From the NCBI GenBank assembly GCA_003132865.1, contig PKYZ01000888.1, forward strand, positions 517 through 8,300: a stretch of 7,784 nucleotides of DNA, in the 5' to 3' direction. This document shows positions 1 through 5,692 of this stretch, piece after piece; the first letter of the stretch is position 1; every line of letters starts with the position of its first letter. Below the pieces are notes generated by a model, which was not told where the DNA came from, made no database searches, and saw only the letters and a list, made by a program, of their open reading frames with translations. Source of the stretch: Bryobacterales bacterium (GTDB lineage Bacteria > Acidobacteriota > Terriglobia > Bryobacterales > Bryobacteraceae). Made by a program: the position numbers and the translations under genes.

Positions 1-165
1 TACAAGGCCGAGCACGGAACCAAGGCGGCCGCGCCCAAGCCGAAAAAGCGCGTCATTAGCGCGGAGGCGCGGGCTCGGATCGTGGCGGCCACGAAGAAGC
101 GGTGGGCGGCCTTTCGAAAGCACAAAGCAGCACTTTCGGGCGACGATCCGACCAAGCCGAAATAG
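1..165 (+). CDS. 3' end of a basic protein with the C-terminal GDDPTKPK tag (partial)
   Basis: Frame 1 is open from the window edge to TAG at 163-165, giving the last 54 residues of a protein whose start lies outside. The piece is rich in Lys, Arg and Ala. Its middle reads ISAEARARIVAATKKRWAAF, resembling a short basic helical motif (S-x-E-x-R-x-x-I-x-x-A-x-x-x-R-W) that I know from the C-termini of many hypothetical bacterial proteins; a nucleic-acid-binding role is often suspected for such segments but is not shown here. The last residues are SGDDPTKPK, the same nine as at the end of the gene at 645-1370. The body shares nothing else with that protein. I assign no function. The frame is supported by the tag and by the start of the DNA repeat exactly at the tag codons. 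Confidence 0.75.
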   Translation, partial: YKAEHGTKAAAPKPKKRVISAEARARIVAATKKRWAAFRKHKAALSGDDPTKPK

Positions 166-194
166 GCCAACTCGTGGAAGGTGATGTCGAGATG
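136..194 (+). repeat. Tag-plus-downstream direct repeat, copy A
   Basis: Positions 136-166 are identical, base for base, to 1341-1371 (31 bases). The match begins at the Ser codon of the SGDDPTKPK tag and covers the tag, the TAG stop and one base beyond. Similarity continues to 194, with shared blocks such as TCGTGGA and GATG after the stop and one single-base gap. Upstream of 136 the two loci do not resemble each other. The repeat unit is therefore the tag plus the sequence after the gene, not a whole gene. Confidence 0.85.
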
Positions 195-644
195 TACGGG
201 AACCGAAGTATGGTGATCGAGGAAGAAGGAGAATAGGCGCCGATAATGCGACAACGCCCTCAAGCGCCGGTCTGGTCGAATGAAGTCCGCTTGCCAGAGC
301 ACCGTATAATATGAAACCGCCCGGCACGGCGGACGCTCCGCGTGGAGGAAGTGGAGGCAATCGGTGCAAGCGAGGCGCACAGTTAGGCCACAGGACCGGG
401 CAGCCCACATCCCGAGGCGAATGGATTCTAACCAAATGCTTCCTTCGTCGGCGCACCAGTTTACTTGTGGCACAATTCGCAGGGCGCTTTTTCTTAACGC
501 TGTGGGGTCGGTCGATATTATGGCAGACAGAAACGTGACCCGGCGTTGGCTATAGAATTGTTGGAGTAGTTTTCGATACCCGAATGAGTGGACCTCAAAG
601 ATGCCGCACTGGTTTGCGTGGCAGAATGAAAAGGGAGATGGCTC
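166..644. other. 479-base stretch without a convincing gene
   Basis: It lies between two tag-bearing genes. Its first 29 bases belong to the direct repeat. Short open frames exist: 14 codons from 192, 22 codons from 246, and two overlapping frames from 311 and 364. None has a well-placed ribosome binding site with protein-like content, and the two longer ones overlap in different frames. A perfect TATAAT sits at 305-310, but the best upstream match, TTGCCA at 291-296, is only 8 bases away, so I do not call a promoter. The stretch may be the remains of a lost gene plus the leader of the gene at 645. I see no tRNA and no clear terminator. Confidence 0.5.
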
Positions 645-654
645 ATGCCAATGA
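601..654 (+). other. Possible 17-codon leader frame overlapping the next gene
   Basis: An ATG at 601 opens a 17-codon frame ending in TGA at 652-654. That stop overlaps the second possible start of the next gene, ATG 651, as ATGA, an arrangement typical of translational coupling. The frame has no clear ribosome binding site of its own and the predicted peptide (MPHWFAWQNEKGDGSCQ) matches nothing I know. It is probably chance, but it bears on which start the next gene uses. Confidence 0.15.
631..637 (+). promoter_or_regulatory. Ribosome binding site for the gene at 645
   Basis: AAGGGAG lies 7 bases before ATG 645. The alternative ATG at 651 would have a 13-base gap. The site favours 645. Confidence 0.6.
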
Positions 655-1370
655 CGGAGTACCTATACTATGGGCAGGCCGCCGGATTCGACGCCGATAT
701 CTGGGAGCCTGGTCCGCACAAGGTCGATCACGCCCGCTGTGGCGTGCCGGATAAGAAGGCCGGTCATTACGCGGCGCAACAAGCCGCCTTCGAAATTCCC
801 GGCGTCCTGTCGCATGGCGGCTGCACGTCCGAGATCATTGCTCATCCGGAAGACAAGGACGGCTTCTTCCGCACCGAAGTTCACGCCACGCTGAACAGCC
901 TGAATGTGGAAGGAGGCGCGCTCACCGCCGACCGGATCACGCTGGGCATGGTCAGCCTTTACCGGCGCCAGTGGTTCGATAACGGCAAGCCGCACGGAAA
1001 GCGGGTGCGCGTGGTGCCGTATGGGTGCAGCATCGAGAACCTGAGGGTGAAAGGCGCGCCCGTCAAGGATTATTTGCCCGCGCCTTTTCACTATTCCACG
1101 GACCGCTGCGAAACCTACCTGCGCGGCGACGATCCGGACGCTGTGGTGGAAGCCGAAATCCGCAAGGCCATTACCGATAGTCCGTCGCGTTTACTTTACG
1201 TACAGAATTTGGGTAGGATCTACTTCGGCGAATGGACACTCCTGCCCGGCGAGAATTGGCACCCCATACATCAGATTCACATGGTGCGAATTGCATTGGG
1301 CAGCCGACAGTCGGGAACCTTGACGGTGGCCTGGGGACGGTCGGGCGACGATCCGACCAAGCCGAAATAG
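645..1370 (+). CDS. Unrecognised 241-residue protein with C-terminal GDDPTKPK tag
   Basis: I do not recognise a named family. No signal peptide or membrane segment is visible, so it is probably cytoplasmic. Residues about 74-138 contain a patterned stretch (VHATLNSLNVEG, TADRITLGMVSLYRR, then GCSIENLRVKG) that looks like beta strands. Residues about 183-231 form a second stretch (GRIYFGEWTLLPG, then HMVRIALGSRQSGTLTVAWG) that also alternates like beta strands. Together they suggest a beta-rich domain. Cysteines are few (32, 60, 128, 155) and no catalytic motif is evident. Residues 233-241 are SGDDPTKPK, identical to the end of the preceding tagged gene and set off from the beta region by Arg232. 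ATG 645 has AAGGGAG at a 7-base gap; ATG 651 is the alternative. The next tagged gene follows after 43 bases, so the two are probably cotranscribed. Confidence 0.85.
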   Translation: MPMTEYLYYGQAAGFDADIWEPGPHKVDHARCGVPDKKAGHYAAQQAAFEIPGVLSHGGCTSEIIAHPEDKDGFFRTEVHATLNSLNVEGGALTADRITLGMVSLYRRQWFDNGKPHGKRVRVVPYGCSIENLRVKGAPVKDYLPAPFHYSTDRCETYLRGDDPDAVVEAEIRKAITDSPSRLLYVQNLGRIYFGEWTLLPGENWHPIHQIHMVRIALGSRQSGTLTVAWGRSGDDPTKPK

Positions 1371-1400
1371 GTCGCATCGTGGAGGGCGATTTCAAAGATG
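1341..1400 (+). repeat. Tag-plus-downstream direct repeat, copy B
   Basis: This copy matches 136-194. Bases 1341-1371 are identical to copy A; after that the match is imperfect up to GATG at 1397-1400, just before the ribosome binding site of the next gene. The unit thus spans the last codons of one tagged gene and most of the spacer to the following tagged gene, as expected if tagged genes are gained or shuffled as gene-spacer units. Confidence 0.85.
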
Positions 1401-1401
1401 T

Positions 1402-1408
1402 GGAGGAG
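1402..1408 (+). promoter_or_regulatory. Strong ribosome binding site deciding the start of the ACP-like gene
   Basis: GGAGGAG lies 5 bases before ATG 1414. The frame could also start at GTG 1411, but only 2 bases would then separate it from the site. ATG 1414 is preferred. Confidence 0.75.
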
Positions 1409-1413
1409 AAGTG

Positions 1414-1722
1414 ATGCAGAAGGAAGATCTCAGGCCGATCGTAAAGACGGTACTCGCCCAAATCTCCGAGCAAGCCGGGTTCACCGACATCCAGTCCGAG
1501 AAAACTCTCCGGGAACTAGGCTTCACAGACGAAGCAGCTATTGCGGAGTTAAAGATGCGCGTGTACCGAACAGTCTCCGGTGCAACCGCACCTCTAGATT
1601 TTCAAATATTCTTCAACACGCCTGTAATTACGCTGGATTCCACCGTCGATGCGGTCATCGATGCGACGGATGAAGCACTCATGCTCGCGTTGCCCGGCAA
1701 CGATCCAACCAAACCCAAATAA
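1414..1722 (+). CDS. Acyl-carrier-protein-like protein lacking the carrier serine, with C-terminal GNDPTKPK tag
   Basis: The product has 102 residues. Residues 6-90 follow the acyl carrier protein pattern: a first helix (LRPIVKTVLAQISEQAGF), a loop ending in LRELGF, a second helix (EAAIAELKMRVYRTVS), and a last helix led by ITLDSTVDAVIDATDEAL, which resembles the end of helix IV in carrier proteins. In true carriers the loop reads L-G-x-D-S and the Ser bears phosphopantetheine. Here it reads L-G-F-T-D (residues 35-39), so Asp39 occupies the Ser place and the arm cannot attach in the usual way. I infer a carrier-fold protein used for binding rather than acyl transfer; a different four-helix protein remains possible. 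Residues 95-102 are GNDPTKPK. Compared with the other tags, the PTKPK part carries three silent changes and the first Asp is Asn. Confidence 0.8.
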   Translation: MQKEDLRPIVKTVLAQISEQAGFTDIQSEKTLRELGFTDEAAIAELKMRVYRTVSGATAPLDFQIFFNTPVITLDSTVDAVIDATDEALMLALPGNDPTKPK

Positions 1723-1726
1723 GCCA

Positions 1727-1747
1727 GCGTTACGGGTCCGGAAACGC
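1727..1747. terminator. Possible bidirectional hairpin between convergent genes
   Basis: GCGTT (1727-1731) pairs with AACGC (1743-1747), and CGG (1733-1735) can pair with CCG (1738-1740) inside. The hairpin lies between the convergent stop codons and overlaps the end of the minus-strand gene. There is no T tract on either side, so at most this is a weak or atypical terminator. Confidence 0.2.
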
Positions 1748-2524
1748 AACCGAGACATCCGACGAACCAATCCACTTCGCTGCTTCGGCAAGATCTTTGG
1801 CTGGGAGCCGGACGGTAATGGTGGTGGGTTGGCTCGTGGGAGTAGCTTCAAGGAGGAGCACCCGGAAGATGGCGCCTCCTGGCGCGGACTGCCGGGAGGA
1901 GAAGACCATCTCTACAGCCAGCGGTAGCTTGCGCTTGCCCAGCGCAGGCATATGTTGGACGGGTAGCGTCAGCAGTCGTCCGGGCAGGGGGGGCCCACCC
2001 AGCATGCCCTGCGTAATGATGCCGCCGGCGGGAATTGCACGCGACGCGTAGCCGCCTGCCAAGACAGCCAGAACGCCCTGGGCGACGTCGCGACTGGCGC
2101 CTGTGACGCGAAGGTCGCCCGCATTGACCAGAGCGCCAGCCGGAAGCTCCCGCACGGCGGAGACTTGGGGAGTCCCCAACCGGGCCGTTCCGGTGATGCG
2201 TTGGTGGACGGGCAGCCACAGCACCCCGATGACGAGCAACATACCCGCGCCCATGACAGCGAGGTCTACCCAGTGACGCCCCAGCCAGTTCTGCGTGAGC
2301 CATCCTGCAGCCTCGTGGAAGACGCGTGCAAGGACCTTCGCTGTCGCGGTCTCCGGGCGGTCGATCCGCCGCGCCAACGCCTTGAGGTCGGGTTCCTTCG
2401 GGGCCGGGCGCCCGTATTCATTAACAATTTCACCCGCGGCGCGCATCCCAGCCGCCTTGAGCGCCGCGACGATGGATGGATCAAGGCCGTCGAGTTTGTC
2501 AACGCGGCGATCTTCCCAACTCAT
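1730..2524 (-). CDS. Membrane-anchored SAF-domain protein with CpaB/RcpC-like tail
   Basis: The product has 264 residues. Residues 9-70 (VDKLDGLDPSIVAALKAAGM onward) look like a helix-hairpin-helix-type helical module, as found in DNA- or protein-binding proteins. Residues about 86-106 (VDLAVMGAGMLLVIGVLWLPV) form one membrane segment. Residues 121-177 match the SAF pattern: VSAVRELPAGALVNAGDLRV and later SRAIPAGGIITQGML. The tail (183-264), with ITVRLPAKDLAEAAKWIG, resembles the RcpC-like region after SAF in CpaB. CpaB acts in Flp/Tad pilus assembly, but no pilin, secretin or Tad ATPase is present here and the N-terminal module is not part of usual CpaB, so I do not name it cpaB. ATG 2524 overlaps the upstream gene's TGA as ATGA, implying translational coupling. 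The helical module probably faces the cytoplasm and the SAF part the outside. The stop lies 7 bases from that of the convergent tagged gene. Confidence 0.8.
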   Translation of the reverse strand: MSWEDRRVDKLDGLDPSIVAALKAAGMRAAGEIVNEYGRPAPKEPDLKALARRIDRPETATAKVLARVFHEAAGWLTQNWLGRHWVDLAVMGAGMLLVIGVLWLPVHQRITGTARLGTPQVSAVRELPAGALVNAGDLRVTGASRDVAQGVLAVLAGGYASRAIPAGGIITQGMLGGPPLPGRLLTLPVQHMPALGKRKLPLAVEMVFSSRQSAPGGAIFRVLLLEATPTSQPTTITVRLPAKDLAEAAKWIGSSDVSVAFPDP

Positions 2525-3828
2525 ATGGCTTTCGGTACGTTAAGTTCGTAGCTCAGGACGCACTGCCGTCCGGCATCGAGCTTGCCAAGGGAGATCCGCA
2601 GTGGGCTTAGGTCAGTGGGTTGTCGCGCGATGCCGTCTACGGTTGCGGAATTCGTGATATACGTCTGTCCAGCCAGAACGTCGTCCCGCAGAATCACCTC
2701 GGTGGCATCGTACGCGGCGGGATCAGTGTTCACGACCGTTAGCTTCACGCGGAGTCTGTCTGGTGCGACGAGCGTCACCGTCCTGCTGAACTGTACGAGC
2801 GTTGAGGATGGCTCGACCAGCAGCGATGTGGGTTGTCGCTTATATGGGAGCTCGGGCCAGGAGCGGTCATCAGGAAATGCGAGCTTGTAATTGATTGCTT
2901 CCCAAATGCGCCGCTCGTCGGCTGGTGTCTCGGGCTTGAGTTCGTAGCCGAGTTGCGTCAGCAAGGAGCCGCGGTAAAGGTCAAAGGCTGTCTTGACCTG
3001 CGTACCCCACTCGGCCGCCTGACCGATCGCAGCATTGTAGAACAGCCGCGAAAGCACGATGACAACGATCAACCACGCGATCCACGTGTGATCCACGCCG
3101 GCTTGCCAAGGGTGCCGCCAACGCAGGCCGCAGATCGTCAGGAGCACCGCCAGCATGCCGCTGAGAAACGAGCAGTTCAGCATGAAATTGAAGGACGTTT
3201 GCGCCCCATCCAGCGCTTGCGCGTACGTGGTTGGAATCACTGCCTGCAAGCGCGGCCAAACCGCAATCAACGGCAGGCCGTACTGGGGCAACGGATAGGT
3301 TTCAAAAGATCTAATAACATTGCCCAGGCGCGTAGGCAAGACGAGATCGGCGCCGCTTGGATATTGGTCGTTAGCCATCCGCGCCAGGTCGCCCTGAGCT
3401 TCAATCAAATCGTCCAAATCGTCGTCGGGCACCGGCAAGTGGTGGAGGCGGATTTCCTTGCGGAGGCTTTTGATCAGGGAACGGAGCTGTTGAGCATCGT
3501 TGAGGCGCTTGCGCTTGGCATCCGCCAGTTTGGTGCCAATCCAGGATTTTTTCCACGGGTAGCCCTCGTAGAGTCGGATCACTGGGACGTTGAGCATATA
3601 GAGGACGACGGAGAGGACGAGTACCACGGCGGTCAAAATGATCGCTGAAGAGGCTTTGTCCTCCCAGAGCTTCATCTGGGCGACCACAATGGTCAGTGGT
3701 TGTAAGTAGGGTGTGAGGGGTAGGACGACGAGCATCAGCGCGGTCACGAAGAGCACCACGGGAAAGAACGCCCCTAAGATGATCGGACCGGCAATTTGGC
3801 CAGAGATCTTTGAAAGAAAATCGTTCAT
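2521..3828 (-). CDS. Four-segment membrane protein with C-terminal DUF11-like domain
   Basis: The product has 435 residues. Predicted membrane segments lie at about 15-37, 60-84, 214-235 and 248-269. Between the second and third is a charged, mostly helical loop (91-160) followed by LPTRLGN (164-170) and YPLPQYGLPLIAVWPRL (178-194), a signature I associate with a family of uncharacterised bacterial membrane proteins. Residues about 350-431 are beta-rich and resemble the DUF11 conserved-repeat domain: VKLTVVNTDP, then VILRDDVLAGQTYITNSATV, and a final LGKLDAGRQCVLSYELNV. DUF11 domains usually lie on the cell surface, but the even number of segments puts the tail and N-terminus on the same side. 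ATG 3828 is the first possible start: an in-frame TGA lies 18 bases upstream with no other start between. The gene is first of a two-gene operon with the SAF protein. Function unknown; the two may form one envelope complex. Confidence 0.82.
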   Translation of the reverse strand: MNDFLSKISGQIAGPIILGAFFPVVLFVTALMLVVLPLTPYLQPLTIVVAQMKLWEDKASSAIILTAVVLVLSVVLYMLNVPVIRLYEGYPWKKSWIGTKLADAKRKRLNDAQQLRSLIKSLRKEIRLHHLPVPDDDLDDLIEAQGDLARMANDQYPSGADLVLPTRLGNVIRSFETYPLPQYGLPLIAVWPRLQAVIPTTYAQALDGAQTSFNFMLNCSFLSGMLAVLLTICGLRWRHPWQAGVDHTWIAWLIVVIVLSRLFYNAAIGQAAEWGTQVKTAFDLYRGSLLTQLGYELKPETPADERRIWEAINYKLAFPDDRSWPELPYKRQPTSLLVEPSSTLVQFSRTVTLVAPDRLRVKLTVVNTDPAAYDATEVILRDDVLAGQTYITNSATVDGIARQPTDLSPLRISLGKLDAGRQCVLSYELNVPKAI

Positions 3829-4228
3829 GCGACCGGCCGCACGTCACACATCTAGCAGGAAAACCCCGCGCAATACCCTGAGGGCGGCAGTAATCGCGAT
3901 GAACCGGTCAGGCCCGACACGCGCAGTATGAAGACTTGAAGTTGTCGAAGCCGTCGGGCGGAGCCGTCTAAATCCATGCATCGCCTCATCGGGTCTGCTG
4001 GGGCAAGGATAACATACTTGTTGACCGCCACCCAAGGCTGCGCGGATAAAACGATCCCAGGTTTGTCAGACCGGCCTACCAGGAGTACGACCCCTTGCCT
4101 TTCGACCACGGTGGCGATTCCTAAATCCGTAGACTAAGCCTGCCGCCTCCCAGGTTCTGCTTGCTGTTTCCCGCCGTCCCGAGGTAAGGTCTTCATGGCT
4201 ACCGATATTGCCCATTAAGGGGTTCAAA
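3829..4228. other. 400-base divergent intergenic region, no convincing gene
   Basis: This spacer separates the minus-strand membrane operon from the plus-strand recombinase, so promoters for both should lie here, but I find no clear pair of -35 and -10 boxes. On the minus strand, two frames with ATGs at 4314 and 4109 run on into each other's territory; the second has a plausible stretch (GIVLSAQPWVAVNKYVILAP) and may be the worn remnant of a lost gene. No tRNA, no clear recombination half-sites and no terminator are visible. Confidence 0.4.
4217..4222 (+). promoter_or_regulatory. Ribosome binding site deciding the recombinase start
   Basis: AAGGGG lies 6 bases before ATG 4229. The frame extends upstream to a TTG at 4208, but that codon has no such site before it, so ATG 4229 is preferred. 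Confidence 0.6.
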
Positions 4229-5152
4229 ATGAATGAGTTAACTGTAGTTGACAAAACAAACGAATGGCGGCGGATGAAGAGCCTTGTGCTTGATTCTGTT
4301 TCGTCGCCGATCACGAAAAGGGTCTACAATATGGCCCTGGACGAGTTTTTCGGCTGGTACGCCCAGGAACCGCGCCCCGGCTTCACCAAGGCCACCGTGA
4401 GCGCATGGCGCGTAACCCTGGAGGAACGCGGCCTGGGTTCGTCGAGCATCATCGTCCGCATGTCGGCGATCCGCAAGTTGGCGGTGGAGGCGACCGACAA
4501 CGGCCTGCTGGCGCCCGAACTGGCCGCCGGCATCCAGCGCGTGAAAAGCGCCAAGTCCATCGGCGTGCGCGCCGGCAACTGGCTGTCGCTGAAGCAGGCC
4601 AAGGCGCTGCTGAACACGCCGGACATCACGACCCTGAAAGGCCTACGCGACCGCGCCATCATCGCCGTGCTGCTCGGCTGCGCCTTGCGGCGGTCGGAGG
4701 TGGCGGCGCTCACGATGGCCCACATACAGCAGCGCGATGGCCGCTGGTGCATCGTAGACCTTTACGGAAAGCACGGCCGCGTGCGGACCATCCCGATGCC
4801 GGTCTGGGTGAAAGTTGCCATCGATGCCTGGACCGCCCCCGCAGGCGTCGTGGACGGATACGTGTTCCGTCCCGTCATTCGCGGCGACCAAGTTCGGGGC
4901 GACGTGCTGTCCGAAAAGGTGGTTTGGCAGATGCTACGGCCGTATGCCAAGGCGGCTGGTGTCGCAGGCATCGCCCCTCATGACTGTCGCCGCACGGCCG
5001 CAAAGCTGTGCCGCGCCGCTGGAGGGGAGCTTGAGCAAATTCAATTGCTGTTGGGGCATGCTTCTGTCCAGACGACGGAGCGGTACCTTGGCACGAAGCA
5101 GGATCTGGTGCACGCGCCGAATGACCGCATCAACCTGAGAGTGGCGGTGTAG
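4229..5152 (+). CDS. Tyrosine recombinase (phage-integrase/Xer family)
   Basis: The product has 307 residues, normal for a Xer-sized recombinase. It cuts and rejoins DNA through a 3'-phosphotyrosyl link. The N-terminal part (about 15-110) matches the SAM-like core-binding domain: SSPITKRVYNMALDEFFGWY, then SSSIIVRMSAIRKLAVEA. The catalytic domain (about 118-307) carries the full active set: Arg154 in ALRRSEVAAL, Lys181 in GKHGRVRTIPMP, His251 and Arg254 in HDCRRT, His277 in LLGHASVQTTERYL and the nucleophile Tyr286. It should therefore be active. ATG 4229 with AAGGGG is chosen over TTG 4208. The first 30 or so codons are richer in A and T than the rest. A decayed paralogue follows 4 bases after the stop, so this locus once held at least two recombinases in tandem. 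It may mobilise the island or a small element; no attachment site is evident. Confidence 0.95.
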   Translation: MNELTVVDKTNEWRRMKSLVLDSVSSPITKRVYNMALDEFFGWYAQEPRPGFTKATVSAWRVTLEERGLGSSSIIVRMSAIRKLAVEATDNGLLAPELAAGIQRVKSAKSIGVRAGNWLSLKQAKALLNTPDITTLKGLRDRAIIAVLLGCALRRSEVAALTMAHIQQRDGRWCIVDLYGKHGRVRTIPMPVWVKVAIDAWTAPAGVVDGYVFRPVIRGDQVRGDVLSEKVVWQMLRPYAKAAGVAGIAPHDCRRTAAKLCRAAGGELEQIQLLLGHASVQTTERYLGTKQDLVHAPNDRINLRVAV

Positions 5153-5156
5153 CCAT

Positions 5157-5630
5157 GGAACCGCGCCGTTGAGTTCGACTGAACGCAACTGGCGGGTAAC
5201 GCTTGGAAGAGCGCGTGGTGGGGTCGTCGTCGATCATTATCCGCATGTTGCCCATCCGCAGGCTGGCGATAGCGGCCGCGGGACAACGGGGCTCCGGCGG
5301 GCCGGAATTGGCCGCCGGGATCGCCCGCGTGAAAAGCGCCAAGTCCATTGGGGTGAGCGCTGAAAACTGGGCTTTCGCTCAAACAGGCCCAAGCGCTCCT
5401 AAACGCGCCGGACCTCACCGCGACTAAGGGGCTGCGCGAACCGGGCTAAAATCATCGTGCTCCCTGGGCTGCGCCCTGCGCCGGTCCGAGGTCGCCGCGC
5501 TTACGATGGCGCACATCCACAGAGGGATGGCCGTTGGTGCATTGTGCATCTACGGGGAGCACCGGCGCGTGGCGGATGCCCGCCTGGGTTAAGGTCGCCA
5601 TCGCCGCCTGGACCAGCACTGCCGCCAGTG
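5157..5630 (+). pseudogene. Truncated, frameshifted second tyrosine recombinase
   Basis: The stretch aligns with residues about 47-203 of the intact recombinase in front of it. Recognisable pieces include GSSSIIIRM, PELAAGIARVKSAKSIGV, then in a shifted frame LSLKQAQALLNAPDLTATKGLRE, and later RDGRWCIVHL. An extra G near 5371 shifts the frame relative to the parent, TAA occurs in the shifted frame at 5446-5448, further shifts follow, and in-frame stops lie near 5170-5182. The catalytic Lys codon (AAG in the parent) reads GAG. The part that would carry the His-x-x-Arg, second His and Tyr is missing entirely. DNA differences from the parent are spread throughout, many of them silent, so this looks like an older tandem paralogue that decayed rather than a recent copy. 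It cannot encode an active enzyme. Confidence 0.9.
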
Positions 5631-5692
5631 TTAAGCTTAGAATTCCCAAGAGGCGCTGAAGCTTCTGGAAACTACTTGATGAGAAGACGTCC

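Noticed and set aside
291..310. TTGCCA and TATAAT as a promoter
   Set aside because: The boxes are only 8 bases apart instead of about 17, and no other upstream hexamer fits.
311..555. Two overlapping plus-strand frames of 75 and 63 codons before the gene at 645
   Set aside because: They overlap in different frames, have no good ribosome binding site, and their content is Arg-, Gly- and Pro-rich in the manner of chance frames in GC-rich DNA.
823..1134. A second tag-like GDDPD inside the protein at 645-1370 (residues 161-165)
   Set aside because: It shares only GDDP with the tag, is internal, and is not followed by TKPK, so it is probably chance.
1730..2524. Naming the SAF protein CpaB and the locus a Tad pilus operon
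   Set aside because: No pilin, secretin, prepilin peptidase or Tad ATPase gene is in the window, and the N-terminal helical module is not usual for CpaB.
2833..3648. 271-codon frame on the plus strand
   Set aside because: It lies wholly inside the well-supported minus-strand membrane gene, has low-complexity charged content and no family resemblance, so it is a shadow frame.
4405..4983. 192-codon plus-strand frame inside the recombinase
   Set aside because: It is the shifted frame of the intact recombinase gene and shows the Arg/Gly/Pro bias of a shadow.
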